Assembly (NCBI RefSeq): GCF_030269905.1
Contig: NZ_BSVC01000003.1
Location: 310,001-374,000 of the forward strand
Direction of reading: 5' to 3'
DNA: 64,000 bases
Source: Pelosinus sp. IPA-1
GTDB lineage: Bacteria; Bacillota; Negativicutes; DSM-13327
This document shows, piece by piece, positions 44,656 to 53,857 of the stretch. The notes beneath the pieces were generated by a model. That model worked only from the letters and a program-made list of their open reading frames with translations, searched no databases and had not been told where the DNA came from. Numbering within the stretch: position 1 is the stretch's first letter; every line of letters starts with the position of its first letter. A program made the translations under genes and the position numbers.

Positions 44656-44753
44656 ACGGAACCAGAAAGTATAACACTTTCTTGATTCCAAGTAAGAACG
44701 ACTAAGGCTTCTGCCTGCGTCCGAGAACTTGGCGTAAGCCAAGTCTTTTCTTA
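44656..44753. repeat. Dispersed two-hairpin repeat, copy B
   Basis: A 98-bp unit in the same orientation as copy A, differing at five positions. Hairpin two reads ACTTGGC-gtaa-GCCAAGT. Its last three bases (TTA, 44751-44753) are also the stop codon of nifJ on the - strand. Confidence 0.88.
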
Positions 44754-47700
44754 ATACTGCATTTCTGCGATACGCTTTAGGGTACGATATTTTTCCTGGG
44801 CATGTTTTTCTGCAGCTGCAAACATCCCATCCGCAATTTCTGGGAAGGTCGTCTTAAGTGATGAGTAGCGAATTTCGCCCTTTAAGAAATCTTGGAAGGA
44901 GGCTGTCGGTTCTTTAGAATCCAGCATGAAAGGATTTTTGCCTTGCTCTTTAAGACGGGGATCATGACGCCATAGATGCCAATATCCTGCTTCAACGGCT
45001 TTTTTCATCTGAAACATACTCGTGCCCATACCGGTTTTAATCCCATGGTTTACGCAAGAAGCATAGGCAATAATGAGAGAGGGGCCTTTGTAACTTTCTG
45101 CCTCAGTAATGGCTTTGAGGGTTTGATTCATATTGGCCCCCATGGCAATTTGGGCGACATAGACATAGCCGTATGTTGTAGCCATAAGCCCGAGATCCTT
45201 TTTGCGAACTTTCTTCCCGGCTGCCGCGAACTTGGCAATAGCTGCTGTCGGCGTAGCCTTTGAAGCTTGACCGCCTGTGTTAGAATAAACCTCTGTGTCC
45301 ATAATAAAAATGTTTACATCGTCTCCACTGGCGATGACATGGTCCAATCCGTTATAACCAATGTCGTAAGCAAAGCCATCTCCGCCGAGAATCCAAACGG
45401 AAGGTTTCACGAGATAATCTTTTCGGGCCATAATCTCTGATAGAATTGGGTTGCCGGATACGGTTTCCTTTTTCAACTCTTCAATTACGCGGTCTGCAGC
45501 TTTTCTAGACCCCGCACCATTGTCCATATTGTCAAGCCATTCCTGGAAGGACTGCTTTACGTTTTCGCTGATCGAACTTTTTAACCCTTGGTGCATGAGA
45601 TCGGCAAGTTTTTCGCGAATTTGTTTTGAGCCGAGGTACATACCGTAGCCGAATTCGGCATTATCTTCGAAGAGCGGATTCATCCAGGCTGGTCCTTTTC
45701 CGTCAGCATTTGTTGTATAAGGAATGGAGGGAGAACTGCCGCCCCAGATCGAAGAACAGCCTGTAGCGTTGGCGATCAGCATACGCTCGCCATATAATTG
45801 TGTGAGAAGTCTGATATAGGGAGTTTCTCCGCAGCCGGGGCAAGCGCCGTTAAATTCAAGGAGAGGTTTGGCAAGCTGGCTGCCAAAGAGTGTATTTTTC
45901 TCCATTAAACCGGATTTTTCCGTTACCTTCATAGCAAATTCCCAGTTTTCTGATTCCATCTCAATTTCATGGTCGGCCGGCTTCATAACAAGCGCTTTTC
46001 CCGGTGCCGGACAGATATCGGCGCAGTTACCGCATCCGGTACAATCAAGGGGAGCAACTTGAATACGGTAATGATATCCTTGGAGTTTCTTGTTTCTTGG
46101 TTCCGTAGTCTTAAAAGTATCAGGAGCTTTTGCCCGTTCTTCATCATCCAATAGGAAAGTTCGAACAGTCGCATGGGGACATACATAGGCACATTGATTA
46201 CATTGAATACATTTATCAATTTGCCATTCAGGAAGATAAACGGCAATTCCTCTTTTTTCGTATTTTGTTGTGCCAAGAGGATGTGTTCCATCCTCCATGC
46301 CGACAAAGGCGCTGACCGGAAGGTCGTCTCCATCGTGGCTGGCCATGGGACGTTGAATGTTTTTAACGAAATCAGGTTCATCTTTTACGGGCAAATCTTC
46401 ATCTTTTGCATCAGCCCAGGAGGCAGGAACTTTAACCTGGTGCAATCCATCGACGCCGCGGTCAACAGCCCTTTGGTTCATCTCAACAATATTAGCGCCT
46501 TTTTTTCCATACATTTTTTCGATGGAATCCTTTAGGTACCTAATGGCTTCTTCGACGGGTATGACGTTCGCTAGTTTAAAGAAAGCTGCCTGCATGACCA
46601 TATTAATGCGGCCACCGAGACCAATTTCTTCGGCAATGGATATGGCATCTATGGTATAGAAGTTGATATTATTTTTCGCGATATAGCGTTTCAAGAGGGC
46701 TGGTAGATGTTCTTCCAGTTCTTCTGGCGTCCAGGGGCAGTTAAGTACAAAGCTACCATTCTTCTTAAGCCCTTTGAGCAGGTGGTAATGATAAATGAAT
46801 GACCGGTTGTGGCAGGCAATATAGTCAGCATCGGATACTAAATAGGAAGATTTAATTGGTTTTTTGCCAAAGCGTAAATGAGATATTGTTGTACCGCCGG
46901 ATTTCTTACTGTCGTATTCAAAGTATCCCTGTGCATAAAGGTCGGTATTGTCACCGATAATTTTGATCGCTGTTTTATTGGCGCCAACAGTACCATCAGA
47001 TCCAAGACCCCAGAATTTACAACTTATCGTGCCTTCCGGAGTAGTATCTACCGACTCTTTTATCGGCAGTGAGGTATGGGTGACATCGTCAACGATTCCA
47101 ACTGTGAAGCCATCTTTAGGTTGGCTTTGTTTCAGATTCTCATAAACAGCAAGGATGTGGCTGGGTGTGGTATCTTTAGATCCAAGGCCGTATCTCCCGC
47201 CAACTACCACTGGTTTAACGGTCTCATTATTAAACATCTGAAGCACATCAAGATAGAGCGGTTCACCAGTTGCTCCAGGTTCTTTGGTGCGGTCCAGGAC
47301 AGCAATCTTCTTTACAGACTTTGGTAAAACTGAAAAGAAATATTTCTTGGAAAACGGGCGGTATAAGTGAACTTTGAGAAGTCCAACCTTTTCGCCTTTT
47401 GCCTGCAGGTAATCAATCGTTTCTTCCGTTGTGTTGCAAACTGAGCCCATGGCCACGATTATATTCTCGGCTTCAGCATCCCCATAATACTCGAAGGGAT
47501 GGTATTCACGCCCCGTAATTTTCTTAAATTCTTGGAAGTAGTTTTCCACAATATCAGGAATGGCTTCAATAAAAGGATTAGATGCCTCCCGATTTTGGAA
47601 ATAAATATCTGGGTTTTCCGCAGTGCCCCTTAATACAGGGTGTTCGGGATTTAAGGCCCGGTTTCTAAATTCTTCAATTGCTTTATGATCGACAAGTTTC

Positions 47701-48275
47701 GCAATCGCATCAGCGGGTGTTACTTCAATTTTCTGGATTTCATGAGATGTTCTAAATCCGTCAAAGAAATGTAAGAATGGTACCCTAGACTTGATTGCGG
47801 AAAGATGGGCAATGTAGCCAAGATCCATCGCTTCTTGGACATCGTTAGAACAAAGTAAGGTAAAACCAGTTTGACGGCAGGCATTAATATCTTGGTGATC
47901 ACCGAAAATTGACAAGGCATGAGATGCTAGGGCACGGGCGGTTACATGAAAAACTGCTGGTACCAGATTACCTGCCATTTTATACATTTCAGGAATCATT
48001 AAGAGTAACCCTTGGGAAGCAGTATAGGTTGTTGTAAGAGCTCCTGCCTGAAGTGAACCGTGAACTGCTCCGGAGGCACCCGCCTCAGATTGCATCTCTA
48101 CAACTTTTACAGGTTGGTCAAACAAGTTCTTTTTACCGTGAGCTGATGCTTCATCAACTCCTTCAGCCATCGGCGATGAGGGTGTAATCGGGAAAATGAT
48201 TGCAACCTCGGTAAGGGCGTAAGAGGCCTCAGCAGCCGCCTGATTGCCATCCATTGTTTTCATTTTTTTTGCCAT
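44751..48275 (-). CDS. nifJ: Pyruvate:ferredoxin (flavodoxin) oxidoreductase, single-chain
   Basis: Oxidises pyruvate with CoA to acetyl-CoA and CO2 and reduces ferredoxin, the central step of anaerobic pyruvate use. The 1174 residues hold the full fused order. They begin with the alpha domain (MDGNQAAAEASYALTEVAIIFPITPSSPM), then the CoA-binding and gamma domains. The two [4Fe-4S] motifs are CIQCNQCAYVCPHA and CTGCGNCADICPAPG. The thiamine-diphosphate domain has GDGFAYDIGYNGLDHV and SNTGGQASKATPTA, plus CPGCGE and NATGCSSIWGGS. I start at ATG 48275, with AAAGGTGG nine bases upstream; a longer frame to 48353 lacks support. It is monocistronic. Its stop codon lies in repeat copy B. Confidence 0.98.
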   Translation of the reverse strand: MAKKMKTMDGNQAAAEASYALTEVAIIFPITPSSPMAEGVDEASAHGKKNLFDQPVKVVEMQSEAGASGAVHGSLQAGALTTTYTASQGLLLMIPEMYKMAGNLVPAVFHVTARALASHALSIFGDHQDINACRQTGFTLLCSNDVQEAMDLGYIAHLSAIKSRVPFLHFFDGFRTSHEIQKIEVTPADAIAKLVDHKAIEEFRNRALNPEHPVLRGTAENPDIYFQNREASNPFIEAIPDIVENYFQEFKKITGREYHPFEYYGDAEAENIIVAMGSVCNTTEETIDYLQAKGEKVGLLKVHLYRPFSKKYFFSVLPKSVKKIAVLDRTKEPGATGEPLYLDVLQMFNNETVKPVVVGGRYGLGSKDTTPSHILAVYENLKQSQPKDGFTVGIVDDVTHTSLPIKESVDTTPEGTISCKFWGLGSDGTVGANKTAIKIIGDNTDLYAQGYFEYDSKKSGGTTISHLRFGKKPIKSSYLVSDADYIACHNRSFIYHYHLLKGLKKNGSFVLNCPWTPEELEEHLPALLKRYIAKNNINFYTIDAISIAEEIGLGGRINMVMQAAFFKLANVIPVEEAIRYLKDSIEKMYGKKGANIVEMNQRAVDRGVDGLHQVKVPASWADAKDEDLPVKDEPDFVKNIQRPMASHDGDDLPVSAFVGMEDGTHPLGTTKYEKRGIAVYLPEWQIDKCIQCNQCAYVCPHATVRTFLLDDEERAKAPDTFKTTEPRNKKLQGYHYRIQVAPLDCTGCGNCADICPAPGKALVMKPADHEIEMESENWEFAMKVTEKSGLMEKNTLFGSQLAKPLLEFNGACPGCGETPYIRLLTQLYGERMLIANATGCSSIWGGSSPSIPYTTNADGKGPAWMNPLFEDNAEFGYGMYLGSKQIREKLADLMHQGLKSSISENVKQSFQEWLDNMDNGAGSRKAADRVIEELKKETVSGNPILSEIMARKDYLVKPSVWILGGDGFAYDIGYNGLDHVIASGDDVNIFIMDTEVYSNTGGQASKATPTAAIAKFAAAGKKVRKKDLGLMATTYGYVYVAQIAMGANMNQTLKAITEAESYKGPSLIIAYASCVNHGIKTGMGTSMFQMKKAVEAGYWHLWRHDPRLKEQGKNPFMLDSKEPTASFQDFLKGEIRYSSLKTTFPEIADGMFAAAEKHAQEKYRTLKRIAEMQY

Positions 48276-48500
48276 AATAGAGCCACCTTTGTTAAAAGAA
48301 TATCTGCTGTTTAGTATTTGAAGTTTACCGATCTTCATACATGTGATTTGCACTTAGGGGACGGATTTTGTGAAATCTTTGTATAGATGAGGAATTGATG
48401 TGATAGCAGGTCAGCAGGTCGTCTCTCATTATTATTAACTAAGAATGTTTGCGGTGGATAGTATACACTCAAAAAGTAATAATAACTATGGGTGAAAGAA

Positions 48501-49010
48501 ATGCTAATGAATTTAATTTTTGCAATCCTATATATAGTCGCCACCTATAAATGGGGTGATTGGCGAAATTGGCAACGCTACTATCCAACGATACTGTTCT
48601 ATGGGTTTGGCGATATCTTAGCTTTTTCTCTTTTTTATCAGCAACCTTTATGGCTATATTTCACGCCAGGCCTGCCGCACTTGTTCCATGAGTTATTTGT
48701 CGTTATTGTCATGTATTCTTGTGGGGTCATCCTTTATTTATCTAATTATCCTAAAGCGCTAGTTGCCCAGTGCCTGTACATATTGTTTTGGGCGAGTCTA
48801 TACACTTTCTTGGAATGGTTTGCCATTAAAACGGGTAATTTTATCCATCTAAACGGGTGGTCGTTAACTTGGTCTTTCCTATTTTACATGATTATGTTTC
48901 CCACATTCCAATTACATCAAAAAAGGCCATTGCTGGCCTTATGTATTTTGTTTGGCGGTCTTGCATTACTCCTTTACTTATTTCGCGTACCCATTGAGCT
49001 TGTTAAATAG
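48501..49010 (+). CDS. CBO0543-type membrane protein
   Basis: A protein of about 169 residues with five membrane helices (roughly 2-18, 33-50, 62-85, 95-115, 125-165), Trp/Tyr-rich. The layout WGDWRNWQRYYPTILFY at residues 19-35, with FHELFVVIVMYSCGVILY after it, fits a family of uncharacterised membrane proteins found in spore-forming Firmicutes (CBO0543-like). ATG 48501 or GTG 48492 may be the start; GGGTGAAAG is the only ribosome-like sequence. It is divergent from nifJ, and 48276-48491 between them shows no gene. Function unknown. Confidence 0.75.
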   Translation: MLMNLIFAILYIVATYKWGDWRNWQRYYPTILFYGFGDILAFSLFYQQPLWLYFTPGLPHLFHELFVVIVMYSCGVILYLSNYPKALVAQCLYILFWASLYTFLEWFAIKTGNFIHLNGWSLTWSFLFYMIMFPTFQLHQKRPLLALCILFGGLALLLYLFRVPIELVK

Positions 49011-49531
49011 TAAAACTTAATTCTGCACCGTTTATGTGATGCAAAGAACTATATCATCTTTAATGGCTAAAAGTAGACTATATCCTTGTAGTGTAAGGAG
49101 GAGTAGTCTGCTTTATTATATTTTGATGAAGGCAAATGATTTATGGAGAGAAACTGGCTGTATTGCTATTTTGCTAAAAAGTCCATCAGAGCTATGTATT
49201 GGTATTATCTAACATCAACTGTATAAGTTCTATAAACAAGAGAAAAATGATTGGGCAATATGCACATTTGTAACTTGATATTTAAAAGAATATGCTCTAG
49301 ACGAAGAAATGCTCATCAAGATATACTTTAAATAAAATAATGGAAGGTTAACAGTGACGTCACCAAAATGCAAGGGTTGAGGGTAGGGGACGTAACATTA
49401 TGTGATGATGATGGCATCGTAGTTAGAAAAATCGATGGATGGTGGGATGCTTTTTTATTTTAAGTGATTTAGTCGAAATATTATGAATTTTAGTATGGAA
49501 TAATTTTATACTGAAAATTAGGGGGAGTACT
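49011..49531 (+). other. Gene-poor stretch with a 31-codon frame
   Basis: About 520 bases without a supportable gene. A short frame at 49368-49463 (MQGLRVGDVTLCDDDGIVVR, then KIDGWWDAFLF) reads like a fragment of a beta-rich domain but has no ribosome site. It could be debris. No terminator, tRNA or clear palindrome was found. Confidence 0.4.
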
Positions 49532-50803
49532 ATGTTTAAAAATTCGGCTAGGGGCAGCCTGGGATTTCATTGGAAGGCACGTTATACCGTTTTAAGTATA
49601 CTTTGGGTGGGATGGCTATTTTCTTTTTTAGATAGAATGGTAGTTAGTATTGCTTTACCATTCATTGGGAGAGAATTCCAGTTGAATGCTGCATCACAAG
49701 GGATGATCCTCAGCACTTTTTTTGCAGGCTATGCAATATTTCAAATACCTGGCGGGATGTTAGCTGATAAATTTGGTCCGAGAAGGGTAATGGCTTTTGC
49801 TATAGTATGGTGGTCCGTTTTTACAAGTCTCACGGGTATGGTTCTTTCTTATCCGTTGATGTTGATATGCCGATTTGTTTTTGGTATAGGTGAAGGTTGT
49901 TTTCCAGGATCGTCTTTCAAAACAATAGCAATGTATTTTCCGCCGAAGGAAAGAGCAACCGCAACGGCCATTCAAGGTTCTGTCAATGCATTAGGACCGG
50001 CAGTTGCTTCGTTAGTTGCGGCTGGAATCATTGCTGCCTTTGGCTGGAATATGGTTTTTATTACTTTGGGTATACCTGGTTTAGTAATTGGATTGGCGAT
50101 TTGGTTTTACATTAAGGACAACCCTGCTGAGCACCCTCATATTACACCGGAAGAATTATCTGAGCTAAATTTAGTATCTCCAGATGTTTCTAACTCGAAT
50201 ATTAGCTATCAGAAAATAACATTTAAAGAGTTTTTGCAAAAACCGGTTTTGTGGCAAATGCTATTAATTTGGTTTTTATTTGATATTACATTTTGGGGAT
50301 TTATATCATGGCTACCTTCTTATTTGATGGAAGTACGGGGGTTTTCATTACTTAAGACAGGCTTTTATGGGTCGCTTCCTTTTTTCATTGGAACAATAGG
50401 AATGCTGGTCGGTGGTTACTTATCAGACTGTTTTAAGGGAAATAGAAAATGGTTATTTATACCAAGTTCGTTAATGGCAGCCTTTTTTATATATATGACT
50501 TTCAGTGTCGCCGCATCGAATATGGTGATTGTTTATCAAAGTGTTGCCGCGTTGTTTATGTTTTTGGCTTATGCTGCATTTTGGGGGCTTGTTGTTGATT
50601 CAATTCCAGCGGATATTATGGGAGCGGGTTCGGGAATGGTTAATCTAGGTGGGCAAATAGCAGGGCTTGTCTCTCCTTTTGCTATGGGACATCTGATTGA
50701 CTTGAATAAAGGATCTTTTGACATGGCATTTGCTTTTTTGGCTATTGCGGCCATCGGATCCGCTGTCGTCGCTTTTACTGTGAAAATAGAGGCACTGAAA
50801 TAG
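49532..50803 (+). CDS. MFS transporter, anion:cation symporter-like family
   Basis: A 12-helix secondary transporter of 423 residues. Motifs: LDRMVVSIALPFIGREF in helix 1, GGMLADKFGPRRVM (MFS signature between helices 2 and 3), RFVFGIGEGCFPGSSFKTIAMYFPPKERATA (the G-E-G-x-x-F-P block of ACS transporters), and GGYLSDCFKGNRKW in the second half. This group carries organic anions such as hexuronates, phthalate, allantoate or ureidosuccinate. TAGGGGGAG precedes the ATG. Its neighbour on - is a PucR-type regulator, and allD follows, so an ureide or related nitrogen compound is the probable substrate. This is inference. Confidence 0.9.
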   Translation: MFKNSARGSLGFHWKARYTVLSILWVGWLFSFLDRMVVSIALPFIGREFQLNAASQGMILSTFFAGYAIFQIPGGMLADKFGPRRVMAFAIVWWSVFTSLTGMVLSYPLMLICRFVFGIGEGCFPGSSFKTIAMYFPPKERATATAIQGSVNALGPAVASLVAAGIIAAFGWNMVFITLGIPGLVIGLAIWFYIKDNPAEHPHITPEELSELNLVSPDVSNSNISYQKITFKEFLQKPVLWQMLLIWFLFDITFWGFISWLPSYLMEVRGFSLLKTGFYGSLPFFIGTIGMLVGGYLSDCFKGNRKWLFIPSSLMAAFFIYMTFSVAASNMVIVYQSVAALFMFLAYAAFWGLVVDSIPADIMGAGSGMVNLGGQIAGLVSPFAMGHLIDLNKGSFDMAFAFLAIAAIGSAVVAFTVKIEALK

Positions 50804-50836
50804 TGTGGTCTTTCTAGTTATAGGAAGAAAAAATAA

Positions 50837-52471
50837 TTACTCTTTTAAAACTTTTCTTCTTCTAAGAGCTAGTCTCAAGCAAAAAAGCTGTTCTCTATTT
50901 TCTAGGTCCAGTCCACTTATGTCAGCAATTCGCTCGAGTCGATTTGCTAAGGTATTTCGGTGAACATAGAGTTCTTTAGCTGTGGCAGCAAGGCTTTTAT
51001 CAAATTCTAGATATTTTTCTAGTGTTTTAAGAAATTCTGTGCCTTGGTTTTGGTCAGATTTTTCTAGTTTATCAATAATCGGATTATAAAGTTGAGTGAG
51101 AATATGTGTTGTCTCCTTGTCAGCAAGGAGAATGGAATAGCCTGCAATGTCATAAGGATGTGTTGTGTTTCCAGGGCCTTTAAGTAGGCGACCAAGTTTC
51201 AGGCAAGCTAATGCATTATGGAAACTTTGGCGCACAGCGCGAATGTCTAGCTCTGGAGTACCGATACCAATGGATACCTTTCTAAGTGGATTAATGTTGG
51301 CAAAGGATTGTTGTAGTTTTTCATACATTTCATTTTCTTGATTAAAATTATTGATAGATGCTAATAAAACAATAATTTTCCCTGCCCGCTCGGATACTAA
51401 GGACAATGAATATCTTGCAGCAATGATTTGTTGAGTGATTTCATATAGTCTGACAGAGAGAGTAGGTAGGGTGTATTCATTTTCTGCAGTATCGGGTTCA
51501 ATAATTAAGCATTTATAAACTTTGGCTTGGGTTAGCTTGGAAGTATCAATAATTTCGCTAGAATTGGGTTGGCTAAGATCGCTGAATAGTAGATATTCCA
51601 GGATGTCTCGGGAGTATAACTTGTGACTTTCGGTTACGGCCTTTTGTTTCAAAAATTCCAAGGTAGCAACTGTACAGGCATGTTCTATCGCTACTAAATT
51701 AATATCAGAGAAAGCGCTGGATCTTTGAAGTATCGTTATATATCCAAAAATTTCATTGCTGGATAAAATCTTACCCGACATTTTCAGATAGGAGTGACTT
51801 CCAACTGTAATGGATTGGACGTAGGAATTTTTGTCTGAAAAGCTGCTAGTGGGTTGAGGGCAAAGCAAGAGTTTTTTTAGAGATACAAGGATATTTGTAT
51901 CCTGTCCAGGGATATTAGCTGGTAGCCAGTGATTAATTAACATGCCATTTACGTCATAGCAAGCAACAGGGCATTGCGTGATTTTACCTAAACAGTTAAT
52001 AATTGCAGGCAATCCGTCACCACTCATAGCTACAGTTGTCATTGATTTATAAATTTCATTAGAGCGTTGCAATAGTACGGATTGGCGATTTACGATATTA
52101 CTGATGATCGGATTCATGATTTCAGATAAAGATAAATGTAAGGGAAGTTCTAATATTGGAAAGTCTAAGTAATTTGCTATATCAAGCATTTTCTGAGGGA
52201 TTTCTGGTAAAAATCGTTTAGTTTTAATACCAAGGCCAGCACAACCACATGCCTTGAGTTGCTTAAGTAGCTGTTCTTGCAAAAGGGGATTATCTTTAAT
52301 GGTATAAGCGGTTGTTAAAATCAAATCCCCAGCCTTAGCCCAGTTTTCAATGTCGGGAGAATCCATTATATTTACAGACTCAACTATGTTGTCCAGCCCA
52401 TTGGCACCTGCAACTAGCGATATCGATTGTTCTTGAAACAGTTGTAAAACATCTTGGATTTTCATAGGCAC
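50837..52471 (-). CDS. PucR-family transcriptional regulator (1 of 3)
   Basis: A predicted regulator of purine/ureide catabolic genes. The 544 residues have an N-terminal PucR domain at about 1-125 (SLVAGANGLDNIVESVNIMDSPDI and GDLILTTAYTIKDNPLL), a central GAF-like region, and a C-terminal helix-turn-helix of the PucR type at about 480-535 (SLAATAKELYVHRNTLANRLERI). The gene faces allD across an interval carrying the inverted repeat at 52582-52608, and converges on the MFS gene. It could control both neighbours and itself. Activator or repressor mode cannot be told. Confidence 0.92.
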   Translation of the reverse strand: MPMKIQDVLQLFQEQSISLVAGANGLDNIVESVNIMDSPDIENWAKAGDLILTTAYTIKDNPLLQEQLLKQLKACGCAGLGIKTKRFLPEIPQKMLDIANYLDFPILELPLHLSLSEIMNPIISNIVNRQSVLLQRSNEIYKSMTTVAMSGDGLPAIINCLGKITQCPVACYDVNGMLINHWLPANIPGQDTNILVSLKKLLLCPQPTSSFSDKNSYVQSITVGSHSYLKMSGKILSSNEIFGYITILQRSSAFSDINLVAIEHACTVATLEFLKQKAVTESHKLYSRDILEYLLFSDLSQPNSSEIIDTSKLTQAKVYKCLIIEPDTAENEYTLPTLSVRLYEITQQIIAARYSLSLVSERAGKIIVLLASINNFNQENEMYEKLQQSFANINPLRKVSIGIGTPELDIRAVRQSFHNALACLKLGRLLKGPGNTTHPYDIAGYSILLADKETTHILTQLYNPIIDKLEKSDQNQGTEFLKTLEKYLEFDKSLAATAKELYVHRNTLANRLERIADISGLDLENREQLFCLRLALRRRKVLKE

Positions 52472-52581
52472 CTCGACTTTCTGTATTTAGAGTTTTAGTC
52501 ACTATTCGACTAATTATGCTAAGTTCCTTTACGGATTGAGCAATTTTCAAGCCATCCACGTAAGGTGTTAGAGAAGTTTAA

Positions 52582-52608
52582 TTGATTTGTTCAAAACAGA
52601 CAAATCAA
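52582..52608. promoter_or_regulatory. Inverted repeat between a pucR-type gene and allD
   Basis: The arms TTGATTTGT (52582-52590) and ACAAATCAA (52600-52608) are perfectly complementary, with a 9-base spacer; a further ACAAATT half-site lies at about 52614. It lies between divergent regulator and target genes, the usual place for an operator. It does not obviously match the Bacillus PucR box. The rest of 52472-52722 holds no gene. Confidence 0.5.
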
Positions 52609-52722
52609 GTCGGACAAATTATCCTGTATGGATGATGAAAATAAGGGAAAAGAAAAGTACAATAAACGTAAAGCATCTAGAAAAATTCAGATGGAAATAG
52701 AATAAAAGGGGTGTTATTTATT

Positions 52723-53802
52723 ATGAGTAGCCAGGAAATGGTGTTGGTAAACAAGGAAGAATTGCATCAGTTGATTAAGAATAAAGTGATGAAGGCTGGT
52801 TTGCCCGAGGATCATGCACAGGAAGTTGCCAACCACTTGAGCTATGCAGATAGCAGAGGTGTGCATTCCCATGGAGCTGTGCGTGTGGAATACTATTCGG
52901 AACGGATATCCAAGGGAGGCAGCAATGCAAAGCCTAATTTCTCCTTTAGGAAAACAGGACCCAGCACAGGTATTTACGAAGGGGACAACGCAGTAGGAAT
53001 GGTTGTAGCAAAAAACGGTATGATTGAAGCAATAAAGCTTGCTAAGGAAACTGGAATCGGTTTTGTCGGCATGCGTGAGCTCGGGCATTGCGGCACCCTT
53101 TCTTATTTTCTCAGAATGGCTACCGACGAAAATATGATCGTCATGTCCATGTGCCAGTCCGACCCTATGGTGGTGCCTTATGGATCAGCAGATCCATACT
53201 TTGGAACAAACCCTATCGGCTTTGCCGCTCCTTGTGCAGGCCGTTCTCCAATTGTATTTGATATGGCTACTACAGTAGGAGCTTGGGGAAAGGTTTTGGA
53301 CGCCAGAGCCAAAAACAAGTCAATCCCTGAAACATGGGCGGTAGATAAAAATGGACATCCTACCACTGATCCATTTGCTGTTGGCGGTCTTCTGGCTATT
53401 GCAGGTTCCAAAGGCTATGGCCTCATGATGATGGTCGATATTTTGTGCGGCTCATTGCTCGGCATTCCATTCGGAAAGCATGTAAGCTCCATGTACGCCG
53501 ATCTTTCTGCCGGACGTGAACTGGGACAGATTCATCTGGTAATAAACCCCGATTATTTTACATCTATTGATACATTTAAAAACAACGTGAGTAAAATGGT
53601 GGATGAGATTCATGAGCTCCGCCCGGCTTTGGGTTTTGATAAGGTACTGGTTCCAGGTGAATCTTCAGAAAAGAAGGCAAAAGAATATGAAAAGAGTGGA
53701 ATTCCCATTGTAAAGGAAATCTATGATTATCTTGTCAGTGATGACATCCATTACAACCGCTATGAGGGGAAAAGTGCTTTTGCATCGGATACATTAGATT
53801 AA
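52723..53802 (+). CDS. allD: Ureidoglycolate dehydrogenase
   Basis: Oxidises (S)-ureidoglycolate to oxalurate with NAD(P)+ in anaerobic allantoin use. The protein of about 359 residues is strongly like E. coli AllD throughout: YADSRGVHSHGAVRVEYY, ERISKGGSN, MCQSDPMVVPYG, GTNPIGFAAP, FDMATTVGAWGKVLDAR, IPETWAVDKNGHPTTDPFAV, GSKGYGLMMMVD and PFGKHVSSMY. The catalytic His is in the RGVHSHG motif common to malate/lactate-dehydrogenase-type (LDH2) enzymes. ATG 52723 follows AAAAGGGGTG at nine bases; GTG 52711 overlaps it. It ends at a terminator. Its base composition looks richer in G+C than the - strand regulator to its left (by eye). Confidence 0.96.
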   Translation: MSSQEMVLVNKEELHQLIKNKVMKAGLPEDHAQEVANHLSYADSRGVHSHGAVRVEYYSERISKGGSNAKPNFSFRKTGPSTGIYEGDNAVGMVVAKNGMIEAIKLAKETGIGFVGMRELGHCGTLSYFLRMATDENMIVMSMCQSDPMVVPYGSADPYFGTNPIGFAAPCAGRSPIVFDMATTVGAWGKVLDARAKNKSIPETWAVDKNGHPTTDPFAVGGLLAIAGSKGYGLMMMVDILCGSLLGIPFGKHVSSMYADLSAGRELGQIHLVINPDYFTSIDTFKNNVSKMVDEIHELRPALGFDKVLVPGESSEKKAKEYEKSGIPIVKEIYDYLVSDDIHYNRYEGKSAFASDTLD

Positions 53803-53818
53803 AAGAAAAGTAATAAGC

Positions 53819-53853
53819 AAAGGGTCTCAACTGATGTTGAGATCCTTTTTCTT
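53819..53853 (+). terminator. Intrinsic terminator after allD
   Basis: A 13-bp stem with one G-T pair (53819-53831 with 53836-53848), a 4-nt loop and a T-run. It also lies just past the end of the convergent regulator gene. Confidence 0.88.
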
Positions 53854-53857
53854 ATTA

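Noticed and set aside
45983-46381. Long frames overlapping nifJ in other frames, such as this one on -
   Set aside because: They overlap a complete, motif-rich enzyme and carry scrambled versions of its sequence.
48276-48353. 26-residue N-terminal extension of nifJ
   Set aside because: The family begins at the MAKKMKTMDGNQ block, which has its own ribosome site.
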